Shown: positions 8,252-18,059 of the stretch, one piece after another | Numbering within the stretch: the stretch's first letter is position 1 | How the letters are laid out: each line of letters begins with the position of its first letter | NCBI GenBank assembly: GCA_016208975.1 | Contig: JACQXA010000004.1 | Location: 186,001-250,000 of the forward strand | DNA length: 64,000 nucleotides | From: Nitrospinota bacterium | GTDB lineage: Bacteria > Nitrospinota_A > UBA7883 > JACRLM01 | Direction of reading: 5' to 3' | Notes under the pieces: generated by a model | What the model saw: only the letters and a program-made list of their open reading frames with translations | Databases searched by the model: none | What the model was told of the DNA's origin: nothing | Program-made: the position numbers and the translations under genes

Positions 8252-8809
8252 CTACCGGTCCATGATCTCCTTTTCCTTGGCGGCCGTCTTCTTGTCCACG
8301 ATGGCGATGTGCTCGTCTATTATTTTCTGCACCTTGTCAGTGGCCTTGCGGGCGTCATCCTCGGAAACGGCCTTGTCTTTCTCCAGCTTTTTAATCTTTT
8401 CCACCCCGTCGCGGCGGATGTTGCGGAGGGCTATCTTGGCCTCTTCGGCCAGTTTCTTCACATGTTTTGTAAGCTCCTTGCGCCGCTCCTCGGTGAGCGA
8501 GGGCATGGAGATGCGGATCACCTTGCCGTCATTGGTGGGCATCAGCCCCAGGTCGGACATCATGATGGCTTTTTCTATGACCGGCACAAGCTTTTGCTCC
8601 CAAGGCTGAATGGCTATGGTGAGCGCGTCGGGCGTGGTGAGCGAGGCCACCTGGTTAAGCAGGCTCATGGTGCCGTAATAATCCACCTTGATACCGTCCA
8701 GCAGGCCCAGGGAGGCCCTTCCCGTCCGGACACCGGCAAGCTCTTTGCCCAGGTGGTCTATAGCGGTGTCCATCTTGCGTTTGACTTCGTCGTACACGTT
8801 GTCGAGCAT
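8252..8809 (-). CDS. frr: Ribosome recycling factor
   Basis: Splits post-termination ribosomes together with EF-G. The ATG at 8809 gives 185 residues, the standard family length, and is preceded by a GGGGGA ribosome site. An upstream ATG at 8824 would add five residues unlike any RRF. The core VRTGRASLGLLDGIKVDYYGT, the hinge TIAIQPWE and the C-terminal coiled-coil stretch rich in Lys and Glu are typical. It sits between pyrH and uppS as in many bacteria. Confidence 0.96.
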   Translation of the reverse strand: MLDNVYDEVKRKMDTAIDHLGKELAGVRTGRASLGLLDGIKVDYYGTMSLLNQVASLTTPDALTIAIQPWEQKLVPVIEKAIMMSDLGLMPTNDGKVIRISMPSLTEERRKELTKHVKKLAEEAKIALRNIRRDGVEKIKKLEKDKAVSEDDARKATDKVQKIIDEHIAIVDKKTAAKEKEIMDR

Positions 8810-8869
8810 CGTACAATCCCCCACTTAAGACAATGCGGCCCCGCCGGACGGCGGCAGGCCATGGATTTT

Positions 8870-9595
8870 TCAGGCCCCTCGGACTATGGTGCCGATACTT
8901 TCGCCTTTTAAGACCCTCGTTATGTTGCCAGGCACGGTCATGTTGAAAACTATTATAGGCACCTGGTTGTCCATGCAAAGGGAAATGGCGGCGGCGTCCA
9001 TAATCTTCAGGTTGTTTTTAAGCACATCTATGAACTTAAGCTCGGTGTACCGGCGGGCTCCGCTAACCTTCATCGGGTCGGCGTCGTAAACCCCGTCCAC
9101 CTTGGTGGCCTTTAGTATCACGTCGGCCTGGATCTCCATGGCCCGCAGGGAGGCCGTGGTGTCCGTTGTGAAATATGGATTGCCGGTGCCTCCGGCGAAG
9201 ATTACCACCCGCCCTTTTTCAAGATGGCGGACGGCCCTCCTGCGCACGTAAGGCTCGGCCAGCTGATGGATGTCTATGGAGGTGAGCATACGGGTCTGGC
9301 AGTCTATCTGCTCCAGCGCGTTCTGCAAAGCCAGGCCGTTTATCATGGTGGCCAACATACCCATGTAGTCCGCCGTAACCCGGTCCATCCCGGCTTCGGA
9401 GGCCACTGAGCCGCGGAAAATGTTTCCACCGCCCACTACCACCGCAATCTGCACGCCAAGATCGGCGGCGTCTTTTATCTCCTGGGCCAGGTGGCGCAGG
9501 GCGTTAACTTCCAAGCCCTGCCGGCCTTTCTCGGCGAACGCTTCACCGGTGACCTTGAGCATTACACGCTTAAACGGCAGACCTCCGTTACCCAT
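8870..9595 (-). CDS. pyrH: UMP kinase
   Basis: Bacterial uridylate kinase of the amino-acid kinase fold: phosphorylates UMP to UDP for RNA, DNA and nucleotide-sugar synthesis. Motifs seen are [11 protein letters not shown] at the N-terminus, [39 protein letters not shown] and [13 protein letters not shown]. The 241 residues match the family. The gap to tsf is short (28 bases), and the operon order tsf-pyrH-frr is conserved. Bacterial UMP kinases are usually regulated by GTP and UTP; nothing in the sequence shows a departure from that. Confidence 0.97.
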   Translation of the reverse strand: MGNGGLPFKRVMLKVTGEAFAEKGRQGLEVNALRHLAQEIKDAADLGVQIAVVVGGGNIFRGSVASEAGMDRVTADYMGMLATMINGLALQNALEQIDCQTRMLTSIDIHQLAEPYVRRRAVRHLEKGRVVIFAGGTGNPYFTTDTTASLRAMEIQADVILKATKVDGVYDADPMKVSGARRYTELKFIDVLKNNLKIMDAAAISLCMDNQVPIIVFNMTVPGNITRVLKGESIGTIVRGA

Positions 9596-9623
9596 CTAGA
9601 TGTACGCTCCTCCCCCAGTCCGC

Positions 9624-10493
9624 TTATTCACCCAATTGAAGCCGCGCGAAACGGGCTATGGAAACCTGCCCGCCGAGTTCCTTTGAGGCCGAGGCCAGCA
9701 ACCCGTTTATGGTGACATCCGGGTTTTTCACGAACGCCTGTTCCATAAGACACACTTCCGAATAGTATTTTTTCACCCGGCCCTCAACGATCTTGGGCAG
9801 GATGTTTTCTGGCTTGCCGGATTCCCGCGCCTGGGTCTCGAAAATGGCCCTTTCCCGCTCCAGGGTTTCCGCAGGTACGTCCGCTGAGGTGAGAGCTATC
9901 GGGGAAGATGCGGCGATGTGCATGGCCAGGTCTTTGCAAAGTTCGGCGAACTTGTCTTTCCCGGCGATCCCGGCGGAAGCTGAGGAAACTTCCACCAGGC
10001 ACCCAATGGAGCCAGCGCCATGAATGTAAAGGCCAAACCCGCCGTTACCGGCCAGGTCGAACCTTACTCGCCGCCCGGCTGTGATGTTCTCGCCCAGTTC
10101 GTGGATCTTCGCGTTCACCTCGTCCTGCACGGTTTTACCGGCCAAAGGCTGGGCCAGGAAAGCCTCGTCGCTTCCGGCCACGGGCGAGGCGGCCACATGA
10201 GCGGCCAGGTCGCGCGCCAGTTTCTGGAAAACGTCGTTGCGCGAGACGAAATCGGTCTCGCATTTTATCTCGCAAAGGGCGGCGGTCCCGCCGGATACGA
10301 AGCCAGCTATGGCTCCTTCCTTGGTGGAGCGGTCAGCCTTTTTGGCGGCCTTGGCGGCTCCTTTTTTCCTCAGGAAATCGAGAGCGGCCTCCATATCGCC
10401 GCCGTTTTCGTTGAGGGCCTCTTTGCATTCCATGATCCCGGCGCCGGAACGGGCGCGCAGGTCTTTAACCATGTCTGAAGTGATGACTGCCAT
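9624..10493 (-). CDS. tsf: Elongation factor Ts
   Basis: Guanine nucleotide exchange factor for EF-Tu. The N-terminal UBA-like part TSDMVKDLRARSGAGIMECKEAL and the TDFVSRND motif in the core are unmistakable. The start at 10493 is supported by a GAGGG site upstream and by homology, since family members start close to this Met. The longer reading to 10526 adds 11 residues of intergenic translation. The product of 289 residues is usual for this family. It follows rpsB, with which it is normally cotranscribed. Confidence 0.96.
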   Translation of the reverse strand: MAVITSDMVKDLRARSGAGIMECKEALNENGGDMEAALDFLRKKGAAKAAKKADRSTKEGAIAGFVSGGTAALCEIKCETDFVSRNDVFQKLARDLAAHVAASPVAGSDEAFLAQPLAGKTVQDEVNAKIHELGENITAGRRVRFDLAGNGGFGLYIHGAGSIGCLVEVSSASAGIAGKDKFAELCKDLAMHIAASSPIALTSADVPAETLERERAIFETQARESGKPENILPKIVEGRVKKYYSEVCLMEQAFVKNPDVTINGLLASASKELGGQVSIARFARLQLGE

Positions 10494-10583
10494 TGTAATA
10501 TCCAATCCCTCGCAATATGGCGCCACGGCCTTGATAATGCAGGCCGCGGCGTTAACAATACCTGATAATAGGCCCCAAGGCGG

Positions 10584-11408
10584 TTAGGCCTGGGCCGCCC
10601 CACCCTCGCCAGCCTGCTCCTTGGCCACGGCCGCGTCTTTGTCCTGGGCTCCACCCTTGTTCTGGGGTTCGGCCTGCTTTTTCATGGCCGCCTTTTCCTC
10701 GGCAAGGGCTTTAAGCCGCATCTCGAAGTTGGTCTTACCGGCCATATGGGCTTCGGATATGGCGCCGGTGATGAGCTTTATGGATTTCAGGGCGTCATCG
10801 TTGCCCGGGATTACGAAATCAATGCCGTCCGGATCGCAGTTGGTGTCCACGATGGCGATAACCGGGATGTTGAGCCTCCTGGCTTCGTTCAACGCGATGC
10901 GCTCGTTCTTGGTGTCTATGATGAACATGGCGTCGGGAAGTTTGTCCATGTTCCGGATGCCGCCAAGGTTCTTCACCAGCTTTTCGCGCTCTTTGGCCAG
11001 TTTGACCACCTCTTTTTTGGAGAGGGCTTCGAACGTGCCGTCCTCGGCCATGGCGTCCAGCTCTTTCATGCGCGCCACGGAGCGCCGGATGGTCTCGAAG
11101 TTGGTGAGCATGCCGCCAAGCCAGCGCTCTATCACAAAAGGCGATTTGCACTGCCCGGCGTTTTCCACGATAACGTCTTTGGCCTGGGGTTTTGTTCCCA
11201 GGAACAGGAGGGTACCCCCGTTTGCGCCCAGCTCATGGGCGAATTTCACCGCTTTCTGGAACAGTTTGAGGGACTTCTGAAGGTCTATTATATAAATGCC
11301 GTTACGAGCCCCGAAGATGTAACGTTTCATCTTGGGGTTCCAGCGCTTGGTCTGGTGGCCGAAATGTACGCCGGCCTCCATCATCTCCTGAAGAGTTACT
11401 TCCGCCAT
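10584..11408 (-). CDS. rpsB: 30S ribosomal protein S2
   Basis: Late-assembling small-subunit protein needed for docking of S1. The N-terminus [27 protein letters not shown] and the stretches [18 protein letters not shown] and [21 protein letters not shown] are typical. The ATG at 11408 fits relatives and has AGGA just upstream; the reading to 11462 adds 18 unrelated residues. The C-terminus carries an extra tail of about 40 residues rich in Lys, Ala, Glu and Gln, longer than in E. coli S2. It is the first gene of the eight-gene operon that ends with the glycosyltransferase. Confidence 0.96.
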   Translation of the reverse strand: MAEVTLQEMMEAGVHFGHQTKRWNPKMKRYIFGARNGIYIIDLQKSLKLFQKAVKFAHELGANGGTLLFLGTKPQAKDVIVENAGQCKSPFVIERWLGGMLTNFETIRRSVARMKELDAMAEDGTFEALSKKEVVKLAKEREKLVKNLGGIRNMDKLPDAMFIIDTKNERIALNEARRLNIPVIAIVDTNCDPDGIDFVIPGNDDALKSIKLITGAISEAHMAGKTNFEMRLKALAEEKAAMKKQAEPQNKGGAQDKDAAVAKEQAGEGGAAQA

Positions 11409-11737
11409 TTTCCTAAAAATCTCCAAATACCCAGGTTGATCCTCTGTTTTCGTCATCTCCATCCCGCGTTAACGGCCTTGCCGCAAGGCCACACCCAAGC
11501 GGGCGGATCGGAAAACATGTGTTTTTGCGCCGCGGTCCCGTAATAAGCTCCACGGCTTGAACATATTATTAAACCATATCATGTGAGGGTTTAGCAACAG
11601 TAGCCAGGAATAAAAATAACAAAATTAACCTACAACCCATGCAGGTTCGGTTACAATTGTCACTTTTACCGGCTCCGTCTGGCTGGGGGCGCGGCAATTC
11701 ATACTTGTAAAATTACGAAGAGGCAACCGTTTAAACA
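11409..11737. other. Divergent intergenic region rpsB / ettA-like
   Basis: 329 bases between two divergently transcribed genes. It is less GC-rich than its surroundings, especially 11560-11650. A possible rpsB promoter on the minus strand is listed separately. No clear promoter was found on the plus strand for the ABC-F gene, and no convincing S2 leader structure could be identified by eye. Confidence 0.6.
11568..11597 (-). promoter_or_regulatory. Possible promoter for the rpsB operon
   Basis: Read on the minus strand, TTGCTA (11597-11592) is followed after 18 bases by TTTAAT (11573-11568). Each hexamer matches consensus at four positions or fewer. The site lies about 160 bases upstream of rpsB in an AT-rich patch, leaving a long leader of the kind often found before rpsB. 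Weak evidence. Confidence 0.35.
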
Positions 11738-13411
11738 ATGGCGGGCGAGTACATTTTCACCATAAGCGGGCTTTCAAAGGCTTATGGGCAGAGAGTAGTT
11801 CTGGACAACATAAACCTCTGCTTCTACCACGGGGCCAAGATTGGCATCGTAGGCGAGAACGGCTCGGGTAAATCCACCCTGCTTAAGATCATGGCGGGGG
11901 TGGAGACCAATTTCAACGGCACAGCCCAGCCTCTCAAGGGGATACAGATAGGTTACCTTCCGCAGGAACCCATGCTGGATCCCTCCAAAAACGTCCGCCA
12001 GAATATCGAGGAGGCTTTCGCCCCCATAAAGACCCTTATAGCCGAGTATGAGGCTTTGAGCGAGAAAATGGGGGAAACCATGGCCGACGACGAGATGGAA
12101 AAGGCCATCGAGAAAATGGGGAGGCTCCAGGACAAGATAGAAGCGCTAAACGGCTGGGAGCTGGACAGGCAGGTGGAACTGGCCATGGACGCGCTGATGT
12201 TACCGCCGGACGACATGGACGTAACCAAACTCTCCGGCGGCGAGCGGCGGCGGGTGGCCTTGTGCCACCTGCTCCTGCAAAAGCCGGACATCCTGTTGCT
12301 GGACGAGCCCACGAACCATCTGGACGCGGAAACGGTGGAATGGCTGGAGGGCGCCCTGCGCGAATACCCGGGCAACGTGATAGTGGTCACCCACGACAGG
12401 TATTTCCTGGACAACATCACCAAGTGGATACTGGAGCTGGACAGCGGCAAGGGGATACCTTTCGAGGGAAACTATTCATCGTGGCTGGAGCAGAAATCCG
12501 CCAGGATGGCGCAGTCGGAAAAACAGTCATCCAGCCTTCGCAAACACATGGTAAAAGAGCTGGAGTGGATTCGCTCCGCCCCTGGCGCCCGCCGGTCCCA
12601 GAACAAGGCCAGGGTAAGGGAATACGAAAAACTGGCCGCCTCCGCCCAGAAGGGGGTGGACGTGAACTCGCTTGACATCCAGATAGCCCCCGGGCCCGCA
12701 TTGGGCGAGCAGGTGGTGGAGTTTAAGGGAGTCTTCAAAGCCTATAACGGCGGGGAGCTTATAAAGGATTTGAGCTTCATCGCCCCCCGTGGCGCCATAG
12801 TGGGCATTATCGGCCCCAACGGCGTGGGCAAGACCACCCTGTTCCGCATGATAGTGGGGCAGGAACAGCCTACGGCTGGCGAGGTCGCCATTGGGCAGAC
12901 CGTGGCGCTTTCGTATGTGGATCAGCACAGGGACGACCTGGATGGCTCCAAGACCGTATATGAAGAGCTGTCGGGCGGGGCGGAGTTCATAGAGATGGCC
13001 GGGCGGCAGATAAACTCCCGCGCATACGCGGCCCGGTTTAACTTCCGCGGGCCGGACCAGCAAAAGAAAGTGGCCAACCTCTCCGGTGGCGAGCGCAACC
13101 GGTTGCATCTGGCGAAGCTTCTGCGTCGCGGCGGCAACACTCTTCTGCTGGACGAGCCCACAAACGACCTGGACGTTGCCACCCTTCGCGCCCTGGAAGA
13201 CGCCATTATGGAGTTTAACGGGTGCGTTTTCGTGATAAGCCATGACCGGTTCTTCCTGGACAGGATTTGCACCCACCTCATCGCCTTCGAGGGGGACTGC
13301 AAAGCCCGATGGTTTGAAGGGTCTTTCCATGAGTACGAGGAAGCCCGGCTAAAGGAGCTGGGTGGCCGGGACGAGAAGAGGCGGAGCAGATACAAAAGGC
13401 TTCCGCTTTAA
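11738..13411 (+). CDS. ettA: ABC-F protein, EttA type (translational throttle)
   Basis: Soluble ABC-F ATPase that binds the ribosomal E site and gates the first steps of elongation according to energy state in E. coli. The 557-residue length matches EttA. Two nucleotide-binding domains are present: Walker A GENGSGKST at 39-47 with LSGGERRR near 164, and GPNGVGKTT near 359 with LSGGERNR near 448. The linker between them has the P-site tRNA-interacting motif region with SAPGARRSQNKAR, typical of EttA. No membrane domain is present. It is monocistronic or leads into kup 39 bases downstream. Confidence 0.92.
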   Translation: MAGEYIFTISGLSKAYGQRVVLDNINLCFYHGAKIGIVGENGSGKSTLLKIMAGVETNFNGTAQPLKGIQIGYLPQEPMLDPSKNVRQNIEEAFAPIKTLIAEYEALSEKMGETMADDEMEKAIEKMGRLQDKIEALNGWELDRQVELAMDALMLPPDDMDVTKLSGGERRRVALCHLLLQKPDILLLDEPTNHLDAETVEWLEGALREYPGNVIVVTHDRYFLDNITKWILELDSGKGIPFEGNYSSWLEQKSARMAQSEKQSSSLRKHMVKELEWIRSAPGARRSQNKARVREYEKLAASAQKGVDVNSLDIQIAPGPALGEQVVEFKGVFKAYNGGELIKDLSFIAPRGAIVGIIGPNGVGKTTLFRMIVGQEQPTAGEVAIGQTVALSYVDQHRDDLDGSKTVYEELSGGAEFIEMAGRQINSRAYAARFNFRGPDQQKKVANLSGGERNRLHLAKLLRRGGNTLLLDEPTNDLDVATLRALEDAIMEFNGCVFVISHDRFFLDRICTHLIAFEGDCKARWFEGSFHEYEEARLKELGGRDEKRRSRYKRLPL

Positions 13412-13450
13412 GACGGGCATGGCGCCTGTCTGCGGCAAGCTGAAGGCTGA

Positions 13451-15250
13451 ATGGCGATGAAAGGTCTTTTGGAGCCTCTTGGGCTGGTGTTCGGGGACAT
13501 CGGCACCAGCCCCATCTACACCCTTACGGTAATATTCCTGCTGTTAAAGCCCACCGAGGCCAACGTGCTGGGTGTGCTTTCTCTTGTTACCTGGACTCTC
13601 ATAATCCTCGTATCCGCCCAATACGCCTGGCTGGCCATGAGCCTTTCAAGGGAGGGCGAGGGTGGCGCCATTGTGCTGAAGGAAATTCTGCTCTCCCACT
13701 TGAAGCCGGGGCGGAGAGCCGTTTTTATCATGATCCTCTCCTGCGTAAGCGTTTCGCTGATGATAGGCGACGGCGTGATAACCCCCGCCATAAGCATTTT
13801 AAGCGCCGTGGAGGGCACGCGGCTTATCCCGGCTTTCAGCGACCTGGGCCAGGACAAGCTGATAATAGCCTCGGCGGCCATAGCGGTAGCGTTATTCCTT
13901 TTCCAGCGGCATGGCACGGAGAAGGTGGCCGGAGCCTTCGGCCCGGTGATGGTGGTGTGGTTCCTGGCCCTTGCCGTGTCTGGAATCGCCTCCATATCCA
14001 CCATGCCCAAGGTGCTTTCCGCGGTAAATCCTTATTACGCGGTAACGTTCTTCGCCAATCACGGCATCGCCGGATTTTTCATTTTGGGCGAAGTTATCCT
14101 TTGCGCAACCGGTGGTGAGGCGCTATACGCGGACATGGGGCATATCGGCGCCAAGCCGATAATAAAGGCCTGGCGGGTGGTATTCTTCGCCCTGCTACTA
14201 AATTATTTCGGGCAGGGGGCATATCTGCTTCAAAACCCCAAGGCCGGGAACATCCTTTTCGAGATGGTTTATTCTCAAGCGGAAGTGGTTTACATCCCAT
14301 TCCTGTTATTAAGCGTCATGGCAACCATCATAGCCTCGCAGGCCATGATAAGCGGCATGTTCTCCATAGTGTTCCAGGGGATCTCCACGAACATATTCCC
14401 CCGGATGAAGGTGGATTTCACCTCCACCCGCCTGCGCTCGCAGATTTACATCGGTTTCGTGAACTGGTTCCTGCTGTTGTCGGTCATTTTCATAATGATG
14501 GAGTTCGGCGAGTCCGCCAAACTGGCCGCCGCCTATGGCATAGCCGTTTCCGGAGCCATGACCGTTACCGGAATAATGATGACCTGGATTTTCATCATGA
14601 GGCGCGCATGGGTGAAGGCCGCGGCGGGCTTTGTGATAATGGTGGTGGACTGGGCTTTCTTTACAGCCTGCATGACCAAGATACCCCACGGTGGCTACTG
14701 GTCGCTCCTCATCGCCTCCGCCCCGCTTACGATGATTCTCATTTACATCTACGGCCAGCGGCGGCTGTACCGCTCCATGCGGCCGGTGGAGATGGGGCTA
14801 TTCCTGGACCAGTTCAAAATGCTGTACTCCGCCAGTAGCAGGATAAAGGGCACCGCGCTTTATTTCATCCGCGACACGGAGAGGATACCCCCGTATATCC
14901 TGCATACCATGTTCAAGAACGGCATTATTTACGAGGACAACCTTTTCGTTTCCGTGAAAACGCTGGAGACCCCGTTCGGCGTGAATTATTTCTTCCGTGG
15001 CGGAATAGCCGACGGGTTGAGGGTGTTCGAGATCAACCTTGGGTACCAGGAGGTGCTGGACCTGGAGAGCATCCTGCGCAAGTCGGGCATCAACGAGAAG
15101 ACAATTTTCTACGGAGTGGAGGACATCGTAACGAAGAACTTCATCTGGAGGATCTTCGCGCTGATGAAAACCCTCTCGCCGGCCTATGTGAAGTTTTACA
15201 AGCTCCCGTCAAACCGCCTGCACGGCGTGGTGACGCGGGTGGATATGTAG
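13451..15250 (+). CDS. kup: KUP-family potassium uptake transporter
   Basis: Proton-coupled potassium importer of the KUP/HAK/KT family in the inner membrane. The defining N-terminal motif GLVFGDIGTSPIYTL is present, followed by about twelve hydrophobic segments up to residue 440 and then a soluble C-terminal domain of about 150 residues. GEGGAIVLKEILL and IGDGVITPAISILSAVEG are family hallmarks. With 599 residues it is slightly shorter than E. coli Kup. The Met at 13457 is an alternative start. A toxin-antitoxin pair follows in the opposite direction. Confidence 0.95.
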   Translation: MAMKGLLEPLGLVFGDIGTSPIYTLTVIFLLLKPTEANVLGVLSLVTWTLIILVSAQYAWLAMSLSREGEGGAIVLKEILLSHLKPGRRAVFIMILSCVSVSLMIGDGVITPAISILSAVEGTRLIPAFSDLGQDKLIIASAAIAVALFLFQRHGTEKVAGAFGPVMVVWFLALAVSGIASISTMPKVLSAVNPYYAVTFFANHGIAGFFILGEVILCATGGEALYADMGHIGAKPIIKAWRVVFFALLLNYFGQGAYLLQNPKAGNILFEMVYSQAEVVYIPFLLLSVMATIIASQAMISGMFSIVFQGISTNIFPRMKVDFTSTRLRSQIYIGFVNWFLLLSVIFIMMEFGESAKLAAAYGIAVSGAMTVTGIMMTWIFIMRRAWVKAAAGFVIMVVDWAFFTACMTKIPHGGYWSLLIASAPLTMILIYIYGQRRLYRSMRPVEMGLFLDQFKMLYSASSRIKGTALYFIRDTERIPPYILHTMFKNGIIYEDNLFVSVKTLETPFGVNYFFRGGIADGLRVFEINLGYQEVLDLESILRKSGINEKTIFYGVEDIVTKNFIWRIFALMKTLSPAYVKFYKLPSNRLHGVVTRVDM

Positions 15251-15300
15251 AGCTGGTTGACACTAGCGGCCCAGGAATATACAAAACAGGATGAAGCTTT

Positions 15301-15672
15301 TCAGCCCAAATCCTTAATCATTTTCCTTATAGTTTCGGCGAGGGGTTTAACTTTATTTGCGCAAATCCAAAAAACCTGTTCGGCGTCAATATCGAAGTAA
15401 TGATGGGCTATTATATCCCGGAAACCAATTGCGCCTTTCCAATCAATTTCAGGATACCTGGAAAGCAAGCTACCCGATGTAATCTTGTCGATATGTTTCA
15501 AAGCCTCACCCATTGCGGCAAACCGCATACAGATGCTGTCCATTTTTTCCTTCCCGGCAGGGGAGTCCGTGAAATCGTTTGCAGCATGAATATGGGCGGA
15601 ACGGTTTTGTATGGTCTCCAGGGCTTCGTCTATTTGCTGGAGAATGGATATAACAAGGCTCCTGTCAAACAT
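15301..15672 (-). CDS. hepT: HepT-like ribonuclease toxin (DUF86)
   Basis: Toxin half of a HepT/MntA (HEPN/MNT) toxin-antitoxin system. The 123-residue all-alpha protein contains the catalytic HEPN motif RX4HXY as RDIIAHHY (Arg85, His90, Tyr92). Known HepT proteins cleave RNA and are silenced when the partner MntA adds AMP residues to the motif tyrosine; that mechanism is family knowledge, not seen here. Its first codons overlap the end of the antitoxin gene by eight bases. Alone among its neighbours it has no housekeeping role, which suggests an acquired module. Confidence 0.92.
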   Translation of the reverse strand: MFDRSLVISILQQIDEALETIQNRSAHIHAANDFTDSPAGKEKMDSICMRFAAMGEALKHIDKITSGSLLSRYPEIDWKGAIGFRDIIAHHYFDIDAEQVFWICANKVKPLAETIRKMIKDLG

Positions 15673-15955
15673 ACAATCCCTCCTGCTCTATCCTTTTTTT
15701 AAGAAAGGGGTTCATCCGGTCACGCACCCGGATAATATCGACATGTTTCCCGACAAGGCTTTCGATATCCTCCTTGATGTGCACCAGCGCAAACGCGTCT
15801 GGAGTACTCGTCTTCACGCAAATGTCCACATCGCTATCAACATGGGCCTCATCCCTGGCGACAGAGCCAAAAACGCCTATCTCAAGAATTCCGTATTTTT
15901 CAGCGTAGCGCCGCTTGTAATCGCGCAGAATATCAAGAATTTCCTCTCTTCCCAT
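15665..15955 (-). CDS. mntA: MntA-like minimal nucleotidyltransferase antitoxin
   Basis: Antitoxin partner of the downstream HepT-like toxin. The 96-residue protein has the MNT signature GSX10DXD: Gly30-Ser31, then ten residues, then Asp42-Val-Asp44 within GSVARDEAHVDSDVDI. The third catalytic acid is probably in VDIIRV. Family members use ATP to AMPylate the toxin. The order antitoxin-toxin with an eight base overlap is characteristic. The pair lies between kup and dtd, transcribed away from dtd's promoter side. Confidence 0.92.
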   Translation of the reverse strand: MGREEILDILRDYKRRYAEKYGILEIGVFGSVARDEAHVDSDVDICVKTSTPDAFALVHIKEDIESLVGKHVDIIRVRDRMNPFLKKRIEQEGLYV

Positions 15956-16020
15956 GTCACGCTCCGATATTGGCCATCAGTAAAGCCATTGTAACGCTTC
16001 AGCTCCGCAGGGTTCTTCTT

Positions 16021-16467
16021 TTATTGAGCCGAGGTATCCATCACGAGCGTCACCGGGCCGTCGTTCACCAGGGCCACTTGCATGTTGGCTCCGAACACGC
16101 CGTTCTTTACGGAAACGCCCAGCTCTGAAAGTTTAGCCGAAAACGTATCCACCATCGCCCTGGCTTCATCGGGCGGGGCGGCTTTGTCGAACCCCGGCCT
16201 TCTCCCCTTCCGCCAGTCGCCCAAAAGGGTGAACTGGCTAACCACAAGCGCCTCGCCATTCACTTCAAGAAGCGACAGGTTCATTTTCCCTTCCCTGTCG
16301 CTGAACACCCGCAGGTTGGCTATTTTGCCAACCAGGTAATCCGCCTGCTCCAGTGAATCCCCTTTGGAGGCGCCAAGCAGTATCAGCAATCCATGACCAA
16401 TGGCGGCCACCTCCTTCCCCTCCACAGATACCGAGGCGGTTGTGACACGCTGGACCACGGCAATCAT
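16021..16467 (-). CDS. dtd: D-aminoacyl-tRNA deacylase
   Basis: Removes mischarged D-amino acids, and glycine from tRNA-Ala, thereby protecting translation. The opening [13 protein letters not shown], the motif SQFTLLGD and the cross-subunit Gly-cisPro region [12 protein letters not shown] are all in place. The 148 residues equal the family length. It overlaps the upstream murJ by four bases and is probably cotranslated with it. Confidence 0.96.
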   Translation of the reverse strand: MIAVVQRVTTASVSVEGKEVAAIGHGLLILLGASKGDSLEQADYLVGKIANLRVFSDREGKMNLSLLEVNGEALVVSQFTLLGDWRKGRRPGFDKAAPPDEARAMVDTFSAKLSELGVSVKNGVFGANMQVALVNDGPVTLVMDTSAQ

Positions 16468-18041
16468 CCCCTGCCCCGTTTAAGTTTGTTGACGATCCGG
16501 TTCTTCACCGCCACGGCTTCCGTGGAGCCCAGCGCCAGCATGGTTCCGTAATAAACCGCCGTGCCCAAAGCCACCGCCACCATCAGGTGCGACGCCCGTT
16601 CCAGCAGGGGCGCGCCGTAGCTGAAAAGATAATGGGCGTATGCGGTTATAACGCCCCCCATCACAGCCGACGCGAGCGCCATCATCGTTAGTGACCGTAC
16701 TATTTTCTTGCCGTCTATGGGGCCGATCTTTTTCCTCAAGAGCCACAGCAGGACGCCCATGTTCACGAACGACGCCAGCGATGTGGCCAGGGCCAGCCCG
16801 CCGTGGGCCAGCGGCCCCATGAAGACAAGACATAAAGCCACGTTGACAACCATGCACCAAGCGCCAATCCTTGTGGGGGTTTTGGTGTCTTTCAACGCGT
16901 AGAAAGCCCCTACCACCACCTTTACTCCGGAGAAGGCAGGAAGCCCTATGGCGTAATAGATAATGGCCAGCATGGTTCCATATCTCGCCGCCGAGTCGAA
17001 CTCACCCCGCTCGAAAAGCACGTTGGCTATTGGCCCTGCCAGCGTCACAAGCCCCACCGTAGCTGGCATTGCTATAAAAAGCGTGAGCCGGAACGCATGG
17101 GACATAAGCTCCACCAGTTTCCCGCCCCCCTTGGCGACGTCGAGGGACATGGCCGGGAGCGACGCCACCCCAACCGCCACCCCAAACACCCCCAACGGGA
17201 ATTGCACCAGACGGTTGCCGTAATATAAGTACGATATGCTCCCCTCCGGCAGAAGGGATGCCAGCAGGGTATCCACGAAAGTGTTTATCTCCGCCACCGC
17301 CATTCCCACGGTGGCCGGGGCCATGAGAAGGCCTATCTTGCGGGTGTCGATATCCTTGAAGTCGAACGAAGGGATGAAGCGCCACCCCATCCTTTTCAGC
17401 TCCCACAACTGCATCCACAGTTGCAGAACGCCCCCAAGCATAACGCCCACGGCCAAGGCTACTGTTGGCTCCTCGAACCAGTCCCGCATCAAAAGGGCGC
17501 AGGAGATTATGCTCACGTTTAGCATGGTGGGCGCGGCGGCTGGGATGAAGAACTTCCCCATGGAGTTTTGCATGGCCATAAGCACCGCCGCAAGGGACAC
17601 GAACAAAAGGTACGGGAACATTATGCGGGTAAGGAGCGTGGTAAGCTCGAAGGTGTGTTGGCTTACCGTAAACCCCGGCGCCATCACCTTCACAACCCAC
17701 GGGGCGGACAAAACCCCGGCCACCGACACCACCGCCAGCGCCACGCCAAGGATGGATACTATGTTGCACGCCAGGGCGAACGCCCGGGGCTTGCCCCCTT
17801 TTTCGTAAACCTCGGTGTAAACCGGCACGAAAGCGGCTGTCATTGCCCCCTCGGCGGTGAGCCTTCGCAGAAGATTGGGAATGCGGAACGCCACGAAAAA
17901 CGCGTCCGCCGCGGTGGTTGCCCCGAAGAGGTGGGCGATGAGCATGTCCCGCGCGTACCCGATAACCCTGGACACAAGGGTGGCGGCGCTCACCACGCCG
18001 GCGGCTTTTATTATCTTTTCTTTTTGGGATTCAGGCGCCAC
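16464..18041 (-). CDS. murJ: Lipid II flippase MurJ
   Basis: Polytopic inner-membrane protein of the MOP superfamily that moves lipid II to the outer face for peptidoglycan synthesis. The N-terminal [24 protein letters not shown] and the following [23 protein letters not shown] are diagnostic. About fourteen hydrophobic segments span the 525 residues. It ends four bases inside dtd and starts 18 bases after ptsI. Its cell-wall role fits with uppS elsewhere in the window. Confidence 0.95.
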   Translation of the reverse strand: MAPESQKEKIIKAAGVVSAATLVSRVIGYARDMLIAHLFGATTAADAFFVAFRIPNLLRRLTAEGAMTAAFVPVYTEVYEKGGKPRAFALACNIVSILGVALAVVSVAGVLSAPWVVKVMAPGFTVSQHTFELTTLLTRIMFPYLLFVSLAAVLMAMQNSMGKFFIPAAAPTMLNVSIISCALLMRDWFEEPTVALAVGVMLGGVLQLWMQLWELKRMGWRFIPSFDFKDIDTRKIGLLMAPATVGMAVAEINTFVDTLLASLLPEGSISYLYYGNRLVQFPLGVFGVAVGVASLPAMSLDVAKGGGKLVELMSHAFRLTLFIAMPATVGLVTLAGPIANVLFERGEFDSAARYGTMLAIIYYAIGLPAFSGVKVVVGAFYALKDTKTPTRIGAWCMVVNVALCLVFMGPLAHGGLALATSLASFVNMGVLLWLLRKKIGPIDGKKIVRSLTMMALASAVMGGVITAYAHYLFSYGAPLLERASHLMVAVALGTAVYYGTMLALGSTEAVAVKNRIVNKLKRGRG

Positions 18042-18059
18042 GCTGACCGCTTAGCGGAA

